Of a stretch of 64,000 nt of DNA, positions 57,501-63,139 are shown piece by piece. The notes under the pieces were generated by a model that saw only the letters and a list, made by a program, of their open reading frames with translations, did no database searches and was not told the DNA's origin. The position numbers were made by a program, and so were the translations under genes. Within the stretch, counting starts at the first letter, position 1. The number at the start of each line of letters is the position of its first letter. The DNA is from Aspidapion aeneum (Eukaryota > Arthropoda > Insecta > Coleoptera > Brentidae). Where the stretch lies: the NCBI GenBank assembly GCA_963576565.1, contig OY755045.1, positions 41,682,409-41,746,408 on the forward strand, given 5' to 3'.

Positions 57501-58176
57501 AATATGTAATGCTTATAAAAACATTTTTTTTTAATTTAATTTCGATCTAGAAAATAACTAAATAAACATACCTGATAAATTAGCATCCATGTCGAAATAG
57601 TAAAAAAAATTAAAATTATTTCTTATTTGTACACAAACACCAAAATTAAACCGAAAACAATCGACCACAATTTTGATATAAATAAACGTTTTTATTTTTT
57701 TAGCTTCATCCTCATTTTTATCGCTTTTACTTTGGGCCAAAAAATTTCACTGATATGAGTTCAAAGTGGGGGTTTATTCCGCCTTTAAAACTGTATATTT
57801 TATCTTTATACTATACCATCATGTTAACAACTTAATGTCCCCGTAATTTTTTTATTCAGACCTCTGTGTAACCGTAACAATATCACACTAACCATGAACT
57901 GAACTCGATTGAATGAAACAATGCGTAAAAGGTAATGGGCCCAATTCAATATTATTCCAACTATTCAAACTAACACTATGTAAAATATTACCTGCTATTT
58001 GTACTGGATATAACATTAGATGGTAGCCAAATCTCCTCATTGACCACATTGACATTAACAAGGTAACCCTGATTGGCATCATAGCGAACTATAGTGACCA
58101 CTTCACCAAGGTTAACGTTCGGGTATTCCTGGATGATTCTGGCTTGGGTTCCAGGTGCTAGGATGTGGTTTTCTGA
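39274..58176 (-). CDS. trio/KALRN: Trio/Kalirin-family RhoGEF kinase, C-terminal part (9 exons, 5' end outside window)
   Basis: Joining exons 58176-57992, 56264-56102, 55543-55396, 54848-54653, 44887-44702, 43591-43355, 42252-42114, 40911-40734 and 39599-39274 gives 1758 nt in one frame: 585 residues and a stop. Each junction has AG/GT ends and matching phase. The domain order is SH3-like (1-60), Ig (about 98-187), FN3 (about 188-285) and protein kinase (about 294-545), which is the C-terminal layout of Kalirin and Trio. These proteins are Rho/Rac GEFs acting in axon guidance and cytoskeletal control; the spectrin repeats and two DH-PH modules would lie upstream of 58176. Kinase residues are present: K323 (VALK), HLD-416 and N421 (PEN), DFG-437 and SPE-459. 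The LLSGVSPFLDDS motif is near-diagnostic of this kinase subfamily. The first glycine of the nucleotide loop is replaced by Asn (NRGRFS). Drosophila Trio lacks this kinase. Confidence 0.9.
39841..40225. repeat. Large palindrome rich in GAACC/GGTTC pentamers
   Basis: The left half (39841-40035) carries runs of CCGAACCGAACC, the right half (40040-40225) GGTTCGGTTCGG. Non-repetitive markers inside each arm confirm true inversion: CCGGGATCCTAGAGGGTGT at 39917 against ACACCTTCTAGGATCCCGG at 40128, and CCAACAATTTTTTTCAAAAA at 39880 against its mirror at 40165-40190. Short (CCTAA)-like variants occur near the centre. It lies in the intron before the terminal exon. Confidence 0.8.
40225..40640. repeat. 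Dispersed repeat, copy 2 (partner at 36450-36860)
   Basis: Aligned in the same orientation with 36450-36860. It is followed at 40650-40715 by a fragment matching the inner right end of the 36-38 kb element (CCATTTTCGAAATCCC, TTACTTTTATCTGGGACAC), which stops about 15 bp from the exon at 40734. Confidence 0.65.
40734..40911 (-). CDS. trio/KALRN: Trio/Kalirin exon: catalytic PEN, DFG and activation segment
   Basis: Acceptor TTTTAG precedes and donor GTAAGC follows. The exon opens with PENIMID, so the HLDVK/PEN catalytic loop is split exactly between two exons. It contains LLKLVDFGDSVNTQ, with the magnesium-binding DFG, and LEFASPELVLGQPVG, where SPE replaces the usual APE. It ends in CWAAG. 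All residues needed for phosphotransfer in this segment are present. Confidence 0.9.
41165..42099 (+). mobile_element. Internally deleted RTE-like LINE in a host intron
   Basis: The 5' part is the endonuclease domain and the last ~120 bp is the element's 3' end (GGCCGAAGAAAACGAGGA and AGAGGCCTAGATGATGAATT), matching the fragments at 8.2-9.0 kb. The whole reverse transcriptase between them is missing. The join is near 41977 at CTACCTAAACAAAT. The LINE sequence stops about 15 bp before the exon at 42114. Confidence 0.8.
41227..42045 (+). pseudogene. LINE endonuclease (EEP) domain fused to LINE C-terminus
   Basis: The 272-codon open frame carries exonuclease-endonuclease-phosphatase signatures of RTE-like LINEs: REIILGDLNSRTS (catalytic GDxN), KYTWTKPSQNLKSVIDYL (the TW...S.IDY block) and STCGSDHYFLV (the SDH catalytic His). 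A lysine- and glutamate-rich linker follows with the RRKPYWWDAEIE block found between EN and RT. After IKGYLNKSYNG the frame enters the element's 3' end out of its normal frame (RRKRGRSRRS) and stops. Catalytic GDxN and SDH residues survive, but with no RT the element cannot move by itself. The start of the domain is missing or lies upstream in another frame (RNAYNDDANVAV near 41190). Confidence 0.8.
42114..42252 (-). CDS. trio/KALRN: Trio/Kalirin exon: kinase hinge to HLDVK
   Basis: Acceptor TTTTAG precedes, donor GTAAGT follows. The frame reads VKGPLLFDYLCENDKYSEY, then TKQLMSALDWLHQKDLAHLD and VK. HLD in place of HRD at the catalytic loop is also the Kalirin/Trio form. Phase 2 in, phase 0 out. 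The RTE-like LINE ends only a few bases beyond the donor on the intron side. Confidence 0.9.
42323..43128. mobile_element. 806 bp CACCAGTATTTACTAA element, complete copy
   Basis: Begins CACCAGTATTTACTAA, ends TTAGTAAATACTGGTG (exact inverted repeats) and is flanked by TAA on both sides (42320-42322 and 43129-43131). A 3 bp TWA duplication is the rule for PIF/Harbinger elements, so it is probably a non-autonomous Harbinger. No coding capacity. It occupies most of a 1.1 kb kinase intron. Relatives are at 25003-26062 and 58688-63067. Confidence 0.8.
43355..43591 (-). CDS. trio/KALRN: Trio/Kalirin exon: kinase N-lobe
   Basis: Acceptor TTTTAG precedes, donor GTAAGT follows. It encodes YLELEEINRGRFSLVRLAKD (nucleotide-binding loop with Asn at the first glycine position), MEVALKQISRR (ATP-binding Lys), ITEAEYALLAKMEHENII (C-helix Glu) and TIVLEL (start of the hinge). 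Phase 2 in and 2 out. Confidence 0.9.
43760..44701. other. Intron between FN3 and kinase exons
   Basis: AT-rich, with no element boundary or gene recognised. A short plus-strand frame at 44094-44288 has no known motif. Confidence 0.4.
44702..44887 (-). CDS. trio/KALRN: Trio/Kalirin exon: second half of FN3 domain
   Basis: Acceptor TTTCAG precedes 44887 and donor GTAAAA follows 44702. The first base completes a Trp codon begun in the exon at 54653. It reads LSPNNNHTVATSSYTVEDL, then IPGETYSFRVIAAQHRQVSL, an FN3 C-terminal half with the usual Y.F.V strand. The linker to the kinase ends QEQFKRR. The intron upstream is 9.8 kb and holds the BEL/Pao element. Confidence 0.88.
45566..46272 (-). repeat. 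BEL/Pao 3' LTR (707 bp)
   Basis: On the minus strand it starts TGGTTCGTCCC and ends GGGAGCCCCA, the TG...CA form of LTRs. By eye it is identical along its whole length to 52666-53372. Confidence 0.95.
46273..46289 (-). promoter_or_regulatory. Polypurine tract of the BEL/Pao element
   Basis: Minus-strand CTCAGGGGGGTGGGAAA lies directly against the start of the 3' LTR (TGGTTCG), the expected place for plus-strand priming in LTR elements. Confidence 0.8.
46315..51606 (-). CDS. BEL/Pao Gag-Pol polyprotein, 1763 aa, intact frame
   Basis: A single open frame. An N-terminal Gag (DUF1759-like, around residues 130-310) has PLFQGEFKEFPTFLQAF and LLFSNLKGPAL blocks. CCHC-type knuckles are near 362-420 (CFLCKSGDHIIYRCPHF and RCLHCGQFHHS). 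The aspartic protease DSG is near 500 (AICDSGAQSSFIS). Reverse transcriptase runs around 750-960, with DIRQMYRMILVDP near 838 and the catalytic FVDD near 912. RNase H-like segments are near 1087 (FCDSSERAY) and 1172 (FTDSTVTLSW). The HHCC zinc finger of integrase is at about 1412-1447, and the core acidic residues are in GIDFCGPF (1478), DCGTNF (1544) and GGIWES (1585). A C-terminal DUF5641-like domain ends the protein. No stop or frameshift and all key residues are present, so it may be active. No envelope domain. Confidence 0.96.
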   Translation of the reverse strand: MSSSDKILKAKALRYSAISQLNLIIESATLAKNDPAYHSGFKVKFRTLSKIKKDFEKHHNTLLTLVASDEDRLVVETKVSMDFCKRCDEISTIFYELFELPFEDGGLLSSTINPMGSPCASTDQHGLLPRIKIPLFQGEFKEFPTFLQAFNATVHNNRSLGNFEKFNLLFSNLKGPALNVISDIPILAENYLNAYHTLVDRYTNKRLQAYLHWKAIEGFSPLTKENATNLRNLLDCFSKNLSALKVMGFKTEFWDYIMAQMLLDRLDLTTRKAFEQNYCSNEIPSYDKIRAFVSSHCIALEQIQQTQDYLKNKDLSISSQKNQAKFQNRSALFANTQRASKNASQSPNGQSGLNNTPNPQKFCFLCKSGDHIIYRCPHFLAKTPQQRFEIVKQHKACVNCLASKHNLPQQCKSEKRCLHCGQFHHSLLHFFPINSTPSSASSPSTSAVQPPRSPVATEFNRTTNTIVTGMSLNDREVLLCTALIQIQDVFQNWHTVRAICDSGAQSSFISKSCADSLGLPKFNIAMTLQSLDRMTTSAKSGINCNISSLRDNNFVFNFDAIILDKICSDLPHSSFSIKSFPFIANLELADPGFNKSDKIDLLLGGDVYPYILLDGRLSTGPNNPVCINTIFGWGIMGNLSLSPSTTNQIKTFFTTTMNDSFVNLDKNLQRFWQIDDIPNVKAIDPEDEFCENYFLKTTSKNEEGRYIVSLPFKVTAPDFGDTRSIAVRRFFSLEKKLLQNPDFYAAYSSVLQDYLDNNHMQPVSAPLPTEISNHFYIAHHAVFKKDSTSTPLRVVFDASMHAPGKISLNNAVYTGPPLQRDLQKILLLYRLHKFCFCCDIRQMYRMILVDPSQTNFQRIVWRFDPNQPIQDFEINRVLFGVSCSPFLAIRTLLQLAREHEDLPLASKIIEEAVFVDDVISGSDDFFKATEMKNQLIELLSRGGFELRKWASNCPELLSDLPESHISMKALSLDLDAENSTLKILGLNWNPHTDEFFYTFDCSLQTCTKRTILSNLARIYDPLSFLAPIVLILKLIVQYCWAEDLNWDDPVSPEIVFKWEKFKNELKFLHSVKIPRQIILPNASQIQLVGFCDSSERAYCAVAYIRIFYSDGNIKVFFVCSKSRVAPLRRKLTLPRLELLGAVLLAKLMDFLLETFSEKIKFDKILAFTDSTVTLSWIQGSPHKFKTFVSNRTAYIQGRISPEFWHYVPTEQNPADCGTREMYPSDLQRFYFWLEGPSFLNQPTNTWDFMTVTYDGNAVLEEQRKNIFNVFTCEQTVEYYVNNLFEKYSSLFKIKRIVAYFLRGLQKFKNPSYNFATDYLTNQDYYKSLLFISKCVQSFSFQKEIELLKDKKQLPKAFQKLCPFLHNESYDLLRVGGRLCHSNLSYDKKFPILLPSSAKFTELLILDLHRSNLHCGIQTTTFLLMQNFWVLSAKKVVRKVLSSCHTCWKTKPNSLQPPMGNLPKFRVSEAKVFENVGIDFCGPFTITLGRTRGAKTMKAYVCLFICCAVKAVHLELVSDMTSEAFLAALRRFIARRGLCSKISSDCGTNFVASEKYLRQIFSDCVKGEGIVWSFNPPAAPHMGGIWESNIKSLKTHLHRVVGNQILTYEELNTVLTQVEAIMNSRPLCALSTDPTDLAVLTPNNFLNLRPPGTIPDPNYCDIALNRLSRWQLLQRMHRDFWIRWHREYLHTLQQRAKWHQPLASIDIGTMVLIKDENSTPLDWPLGRIEDLIKGSDNVPRVAIVKTTKGTYKRPLVKLCALPTN
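51607..52665 (-). other. BEL/Pao 5' leader
   Basis: Lies between the 5' LTR and the Gag-Pol start. Next to the LTR the minus strand reads TTTTTGATCCTTAGCGACCC, the place of the primer-binding site; the matching tRNA was not identified. A 93 bp unit is repeated in tandem (52404-52496 and 52497-52590), and ATAGCAATTTG-type words recur at 51980-52210. Confidence 0.75.
52404..52590. repeat. Two 93 bp tandem copies in the BEL/Pao leader
   Basis: Starts TTTTACACAAAAAAAATCGC and includes AAACCTAGGGGTTTTC and CAAGGGTTTTTCTTGCATTT. The copies differ by one A in a homopolymer. Confidence 0.9.
52666..53372 (-). repeat. BEL/Pao 5' LTR (707 bp)
   Basis: Same length and same sequence as the 3' LTR by eye, with TG...CA ends on the minus strand. 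Would carry the element's promoter. Confidence 0.95.
53373..54163. other. Intron sequence beside the BEL/Pao element
   Basis: CAAAACCATGTAAAACTGGC at 53444 resembles CAAAACCGCATAAAACTGCC at 45184, on the other side of the retrotransposon, so related repeat DNA flanks both ends. No gene seen. Confidence 0.4.
54164..54641. repeat. Two 239 bp tandem copies beside a splice donor
   Basis: The unit starting AGAGGGTATTGAACCACTGT is repeated head to tail with a single difference noticed (GTGCACC versus GTGCGCC). The second copy stops about 10 bp from the exon end at 54653, on the intron side of its donor. Confidence 0.9.
54653..54848 (-). CDS. trio/KALRN: Trio/Kalirin exon: end of Ig, start of FN3
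   Basis: Acceptor TTTTAAG precedes and donor GTAAGA follows. GTYMFTIANEYGSTSCSAHL is the F and G strand region of an Ig domain, with Y.F.A.N.yG and the second core cysteine. VSNTTAPLFEPTVQVISSSG then VQVDWNNPNQNQFLVEYC begins an FN3 domain with its core Trp. It ends mid-codon (TG) and the Trp is completed by the exon at 44887. Confidence 0.92.
54985..55341. mobile_element. CCTTCCTAGC-end element, copy 3, 5' end missing
   Basis: Shares GACACTCTAACGAGCTGGTT, CCATTAATGCTAATGACAG and the terminal GCTAGCTAGGAAGGTA with 21440-21726. The opposite terminal repeat was not found. It lies in an intron of the host gene, within 60 bp of the exon at 55396. Confidence 0.65.
55396..55543 (-). CDS. trio/KALRN: Trio/Kalirin exon: Ig domain middle
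   Basis: Acceptor TTTTAG precedes, donor GTACTG follows. It reads VKCKGHNVRHKWKKLEPN, with the Ig core Trp, then LCVLRNGRFSMNDSDEGVAG and LSLDNVKPIDSG, whose final LxLxNVxxxDSG is the classic Ig E-F strand motif leading to the next exon's GTY. Phase 0 in and 1 out. Confidence 0.9.
55544..56101. other. Intron, no feature recognised
   Basis: AT-rich with no repeat boundary seen. Confidence 0.4.
56102..56264 (-). CDS. trio/KALRN: Trio/Kalirin exon: SH3-Ig linker and start of Ig
   Basis: Acceptor TTACAG precedes, donor GTATGT follows. It encodes a basic linker KPNHWNFGFKKPPRRNLENS, then IPEFLEKLKDIAVPTGSNVV and FKCK. The 'P.FL..L.D..V..G..V.F.C' pattern is the A-B strand start of an I-set Ig domain with its first cysteine. 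Phase 2 in and 0 out. Confidence 0.88.
56265..57991. other. 1.7 kb intron
   Basis: AT-rich. No element ends or coding motif recognised on either strand. Confidence 0.4.
57992..58176 (-). CDS. trio/KALRN: Trio/Kalirin exon: SH3-like domain
   Basis: Acceptor ATTTATAG precedes 58176 (a second AG four bases later would change the phase) and donor GTAATA follows. NLGEVVTIVRYDANQGYLVN then EEIWLPSNVI matches the 'GE.V.V...N....LV...EGWVP..VL' pattern of the second SH3 domain of Trio/Kalirin, which sits between the second GEF module and the Ig domain. The SH3 start (the ALYD-like strand) is only weakly visible in ILAPGTQARIIQEYP. This is the most 5' exon confidently assigned. Confidence 0.8.
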
Positions 58177-58687
58177 CTATAAATAAAATAGAATAAAATA
58201 AATACAAAAAATTATTTAAAAAGACACAGTAGAAATGGTTAATTAAAATTAAAACGTCAAGACAAAGCTTTATACTTAATAAAAACGTTAGAGTGTTTTT
58301 GGAACACATAAAACTGTCACTTGAAGACAAAATATTAAAACCTAAAATGGAAATTTTAGACTTATTTTACGAATTAATATTTTGTACGTTGGAAACTGCT
58401 GATATTTTTTATTGTTAATATAAGCAGCGCAAAAAATTAAAAAATGAAAATAACCACAACCACAACGTAAGGAGCTTACGGCAGTGATAGTGATTAATTA
58501 CGCACTACCGCACTACGGAATGATACGAAACTAGTGCGCACACGCAATGATTACCACAACCACAAAGATGTGTCAAATAGGTGTTCCAAAAACCAAAATT
58601 TTAATTAGAAAAACAAATAACACAAAATTACACTGTTAGTTAAACATTTATGTGCTATTAAAACCAACAAAAACAACAAACACACAT
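58177..58687. other. Intron, no feature recognised
   Basis: Upstream of the SH3-like exon in gene sense. AT-rich, with small palindromes around 58465-58540 (for example GTAAGGAGCTTAC). No further exon found. Confidence 0.35.
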
Positions 58688-58709
58688 CACCAGTATTTAC
58701 TACGGTCTA

Positions 58710-58860
58710 GGACAACTGGGCGCCGCCAACTCGGCGCCGCCAACTGGGCGCCGCCAACTCGGCGCCGCCAACTGGGCGCCGGGCCAACTGGGCGTCGGGC
58801 CAACTGGGCGCCGGGCCAACTCGGCGCCGCCAACTGGGCGCCGGCCAACTCGGCGCCGAA
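58710..58860. repeat. GGCGCC short tandem repeats, left terminus
   Basis: About ten units alternating CAACTGGGCGCC and CAACTCGGCGCC with GCC or GGG spacers. Extremely GC-rich against an AT-rich background. Mirrored at 62551-62655. Confidence 0.9.
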
Positions 58861-59019
58861 CTAAAATTTTCTTTTTGATAAAATGTGTAGATGAAAAATA
58901 AAATATATTATTTATATAAAAACATCTTTAAAAAATCCTTTACGCAATATTTTTTACAAGCTTTTATTTAGCTGCAGATGTTTTGTCTAACTAACTATCT
59001 ATCAAATCTTGTGAAGCGT

Positions 59020-60285
59020 TTTTGACACACGTAGTCGTCCCATGACAATACAACATTAAGAAAAAAATATCCTCCCACCCTACCCCCACCCCATCTATAG
59101 AAAAATGTGTTTTTGACACACTTCCCGTTATCCGATTTGGATAAAATTTGGTATACACATAGTGGTCCGATGATAATACAACAATAAAAAAAAATATCCT
59201 ACCACCCTTACCCCCACCCCCTTCTATAGAAAAATTTGTTTTTGACACACATCCCGTAATCCGATTTGGATGAAATTTGGTATACATATAGTGATCCGAT
59301 GACAATACAATATTAAGAAAAAAATATCCTCCCACCTCTACCGCCACCCCCTTTCATAGAAAAATGAGTTTTTGACACACTTCCCATTATCCGGTTTGGA
59401 TGAAATTTGGTATTCACATAGTGGTCCGATGACAATACAACATTTAAAAAAATATCCTCCCACCCCTACCCCCCCACCCCTTCCATAGAAAAATGTGTTT
59501 TTGACACACTTCCCGTTATCCGATTTGGATAAAATTTGGTATACACATAGTGGTCCGATGATAACACAACAATAAGAAAAAAATATCCTCCCACCTCTAC
59601 CCCCACCCCCTTTCATAGAAAAATGAGTTTTTGACACACTTCCCATTATCCGATTTGGATGAAATTTGGTATTCACATAGTGGTCCGATGACAATACAAC
59701 ATTAAAAAAAATATCCTCCCACCCCTACCCCCATCCCCTTCCATAGAAAATGCGTTTTTGACACCCTTCCCATTATCCGATTTGGATGAAATTTGATACA
59801 CACGTAGTGGTCCCATGACAATACAACATTAAGAAAAAAATATCCTTTCACCCCTACCCCCACCCCTTCCATAGAAAATGCGTTTTTGACACCCTTCCCA
59901 TTATCCGATTTGGATGAAATTTGGTATACATATAGTGGTCCGATGACAATACAACATTAAGAAAAAAATATCCTCCCACCCCTACCCCCACCCCCTTCCA
60001 TAGAAAATGCATTTTTGACACCCTTCCCATTATCCGATTTGGATGAAATTTGGTATACATATAGTGGTCCGATGACAATACAACATTGAAAAAAAAATCC
60101 TACCACTCCTACCCCCACCCTCATCTATGGAAAAATGCGTTTTTGACACACTTCCCAATATCCGATTTGGATGAAATTTGGTATACATATAGTGGTCCGA
60201 TAACAATACAACAATAATGAAAAATGTCCTCCCACCCCTACCCCCCACCCCCTTTCCATGAAAAGTGCGTTTTTGACACACTTCA
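59020..60285 (-). repeat. ~129 bp satellite array, left arm (about 10 monomers)
   Basis: The word TTTTTGACAC recurs at 59020, 59111, 59240, 59370, 59499, 59629, 59756, 59884, 60013, 60141 and 60271. Spacing is 127-130 bp except for one truncated 91 bp unit. Each monomer has CCGATTTGGATGAAATTTGG and a CCCCTACCCCCACCCC tract. Any open frames here are by-products of the monomer. Confidence 0.92.
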
Positions 60286-60299
60286 AATGACTTTGGATT

Positions 60300-62392
60300 A
60301 TTTGGATTATGGGAAGTGTGTCAAAAACGCATTTTTCTATAGATGAGGGTGAGGGTAGGAGTGGTAGGATTTTTTTTTATTGTTGTATTGTCATCGGACC
60401 ACTATGTGAATACCAAATTTCATCCAAATCGGATAATGGGAAGGGTGTCAAAAAGGCATTTTCTATGGAAGGGGTGATGGTAGAAGTGGGAGGATATTTT
60501 TTTTTAATGTTGTATTGTCATCTGACCACTATGTGAATACCAAATTTCATCTAAATCGGATAATGGGAAGTGTGTCAAAAACATTTTTCTATGGAAGGGG
60601 GTGGGGGTAGGGGTGAGAGGATATTTTTTTCTTATTGTTCTATTATCATCGGACCACTATGTGTATACCAAATTTTATCCAAATCGGATAACGGGAAGTG
60701 TGTCAAAAACACATTTTTCTATAGAAGGGGAGGGGGGGGTTAGGGGTGGGAGGATATTTTTTCTTAATGTTGTATTGTCATGGGACCACTACGTGTGTAC
60801 CAAATTTCATCCAAATCGGATAATGGGAAGTGTGTCTAAAACTCATTTTTCTATGAAAGGGGGTGGGGATAGAGGTGGGAGGACATTTTTTCTTAATATT
60901 GTATTGTCATCGGATCACTATATGTATACCAAATTTCATCCAAATCGGAAAATGGGAAGTGTGTCAAAAACTCATTTTTCTATGAAAGGGGGTGGGGATA
61001 GAGGTGGGAGGACATTTTTTTCTTAATATTGTATTGTCATCGGATCACTATATGTATACCAAATTTCATCCAAATCGGAAAATGGGAAGTGTGTCAAAAA
61101 CTCATTTTTTTATGAAAGGGGGTGGGGGTAGAGGTGGGAGGATATTTTTTTATTAATATTGTATTGCCATCGGATCACTATATGTATACCAAATTTCATC
61201 CAAATCGGATTATGGGAAGTGTGTCAAAAACGCATTTTTCTATAGATGAGGGTGGGGGTAGGAGTGGTAAGATTTTTTTTTATTGTTGTATTGTCATCGG
61301 ACCACTATGTGAATACCAAATTTCATCCAAATCGGATAATGGGAAGGGTGTCAAAAACGCATTTTCTATGGAAGGGGTGGTGGTAGAGGTGGGAGGATAT
61401 TTTTTTTTAATGTTGTATTGTCATCTGACCACTATGTGAATACCAAATTTCATCCAAATCGGATAATGGGAAGTGTGTCAAAAACATTTTTCTATGGAAG
61501 GGGGTGGGGGTAGGGGTGGGAGGATATTTTTTTCTTATTGTTGTATTATCATCGGACCACTATGTGTATACCAAATTTTATCCAAATCGGATAACGGGAA
61601 GTGTGTCAAAAACACATTTTTCTATAGAAGGGGAGGGGGGGTAGGGGTGGGAGGATATTTTTTTCTTAATGTTATATTGTCATGGGACCACTACATGTGT
61701 ACCAAATTTCATCCAAATCGGATAATGGGAAGTGTGTCTAAAACTCATTTTTCTATGAAAGGGGGTGGGGATAGAGGTGGGAGGACATTTTTTTCTTAAT
61801 ATTGTATTGTCATCGGATCACTATATGTATACCAAATTTCATCCAAATCGGAAAATGGGAAGTGTGTCAAAAACTCATTTTTCTATGAAAGGGGGTGGGG
61901 ATAGAGGTGGGAGGACATTTTTTTCTTAATATTGTATTGTCATCGGATCACTATATGTATACCAAATTTCATCCAAATCGGAAAATGGGAAGTGTGTCAA
62001 AAAATCATTTTTTTATGAAAGGGGGTGGGGTTAGAGGTGGGAGGATATTTTTTTATTAATATTGTATTGTCATCGGATCACTATATGTATACCAAATTTC
62101 ATCCAAATCGGATTATGGGAAGTGTGTCAAAAACGCATTTTTCTATAGATGAGGGTGGGGGTAGGAGTGGTAGGATTTTTTTTTATTGTTGTATTGTCAT
62201 CGGATCACTATGTGAATACCAGATTTCATCCAAATCGGATAATGGGAAGGGTGTCAAAAACGCATTTTCTATGGAAGGGGTGGTGGTAGAGGTGGGAGGA
62301 TATTTTTTTTTTATGTTGTATTGTCATCAGACCACTATATGTATACCAAATTTCATCTAAATCGGATAACGGGATGTGTGTCAAAAACGCTT
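60300..62392 (+). repeat. ~129 bp satellite array, right arm (about 17 monomers, 7-mer higher-order repeat)
   Basis: GTGTGTC/GGGTGTC words recur at about 127-132 bp (near 60320, 60447, 60574, 60702, 60834, 60963, 61093, 61223 and on to 62381). The series of monomer variants repeats with a 903 bp period: the set starting near 60320 recurs at 61223 and begins again at 62126. Orientation is opposite to the left arm. Confidence 0.9.
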
Positions 62393-62550
62393 CACAAGAT
62401 TTGATAGATAGTTAGTTAGTTAGACAGAACATCTGAAGCTAAATATAAAAGCTTGTAAAAAATTGCGTAAAGGATTTTTTAAAGATGTTATTATATAAAT
62501 AATATATTTTATTTTTCATCCACACATTTTATCAAAAAAAAAAATTTTAG

Positions 62551-62655
62551 TCCGGCGCCGAGTTGGCCGGCGCCCAGTTGGCGGCGCCGAGTTGGCCCGG
62601 CGCCGAGTTGGCCCGGCGCCCAGTTGGCGGCGCCGAGTTGGCGGCGCCCAGTTGT
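62551..62655. repeat. GGCGCC short tandem repeats, right terminus
   Basis: Units GCGCCGAGTTGGC and GCGCCCAGTTGGC in inverted orientation to 58710-58860, ending CAGTTGTCCCATTCCG at the target duplication. Confidence 0.9.
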
Positions 62656-63139
62656 CCCATTCCGTATTTACTAAGACCTTAAAACTTAGCATTTTAGAGC
62701 GGGTTTAAGTATCAAGTCTATAGACTTGACTTAAAACTATGTCTTTAGAATGACTACCGTATTGAATACGTCTCAATATTTAAATATTGTCAAAAGCACA
62801 AGATATATTAGAATCCGTTTTCAATTAAACATCCACCAAAACAATTGAACATCGGTTTAATCATCGCTACATGTCTAAAAAATTAACATGTAAAATATAG
62901 CGGACAGCTGACACTGACTTACATTGTTTTTATTGGACATCTGCTAGTGACGTTTGGAGGTTTAAATATGGCTACTATTTTTAAACTTAAACCTTTAACC
63001 AAAATCTATACTTGTAGACCTAGGATTGTGGCACTTTGCACTTTAGACCCTTTAGTAAATACTGGTGAAAAAGTTCCATTTAAAGCTTTGTAAAGGTATT
63101 TTTCAAAATTAAATTTAAGTATATCAGTTTATAATTTAC

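Larger units (their letters stand above)
58703..62664. mobile_element. 3.96 kb Foldback-like element with 9 bp target duplication
   Basis: TATTTACTA flanks both ends exactly (58694-58702 and 62665-62673). From the outside in, each arm has a CGG...GGACAACTGGGCGCC end, a zone of CAACTGGGCGCC / CAACTCGGCGCC units, and a unique inverted segment of about 160 bp (for example CTTTACGCAATATTTTTTAC and its mirror). Then comes a long array of ~129 bp monomers. The axis of symmetry is at about 60290. Long TIRs built from tandem repeats with a 9 bp duplication are the hallmark of Drosophila Foldback (FB) elements; MULE-type affinity is an inference. No transposase frame is present. Confidence 0.85.
58688..63067. 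mobile_element. CACCAGTATTTACTAA element, copy 3, split by the foldback element
   Basis: Outer ends CACCAGTATTTACTA and TTTAGTAAATACTGGTG match the TIRs of the 806 bp copy at 42323-43128. The segment 62665-63067 is its body in inverted orientation. The first 15 bp are separated from the body by the 3.96 kb foldback element. No clean TAA duplication remains at the outer flanks. Confidence 0.75.

Noticed and set aside
58652..58864. Open frame rich in R, P, G and A over the GGCGCC zone
   Set aside because: It is a by-product of the 12-15 bp GC repeat and crosses the element's boundary.
59020..62392. A series of open frames of 70-140 codons with a recurring 'SDHYVYTKFHPNRI' pattern, looking like a repeat-protein family
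   Set aside because: They are translations of the ~129 bp monomer (a multiple of three), which keeps a frame open across several units. They occur in both arms in opposite orientation and have no start or codon signal of their own.
59020..62392. CRISPR array
   Set aside because: Repeats are contiguous 129 bp monomers without unique spacers, in an animal genome.
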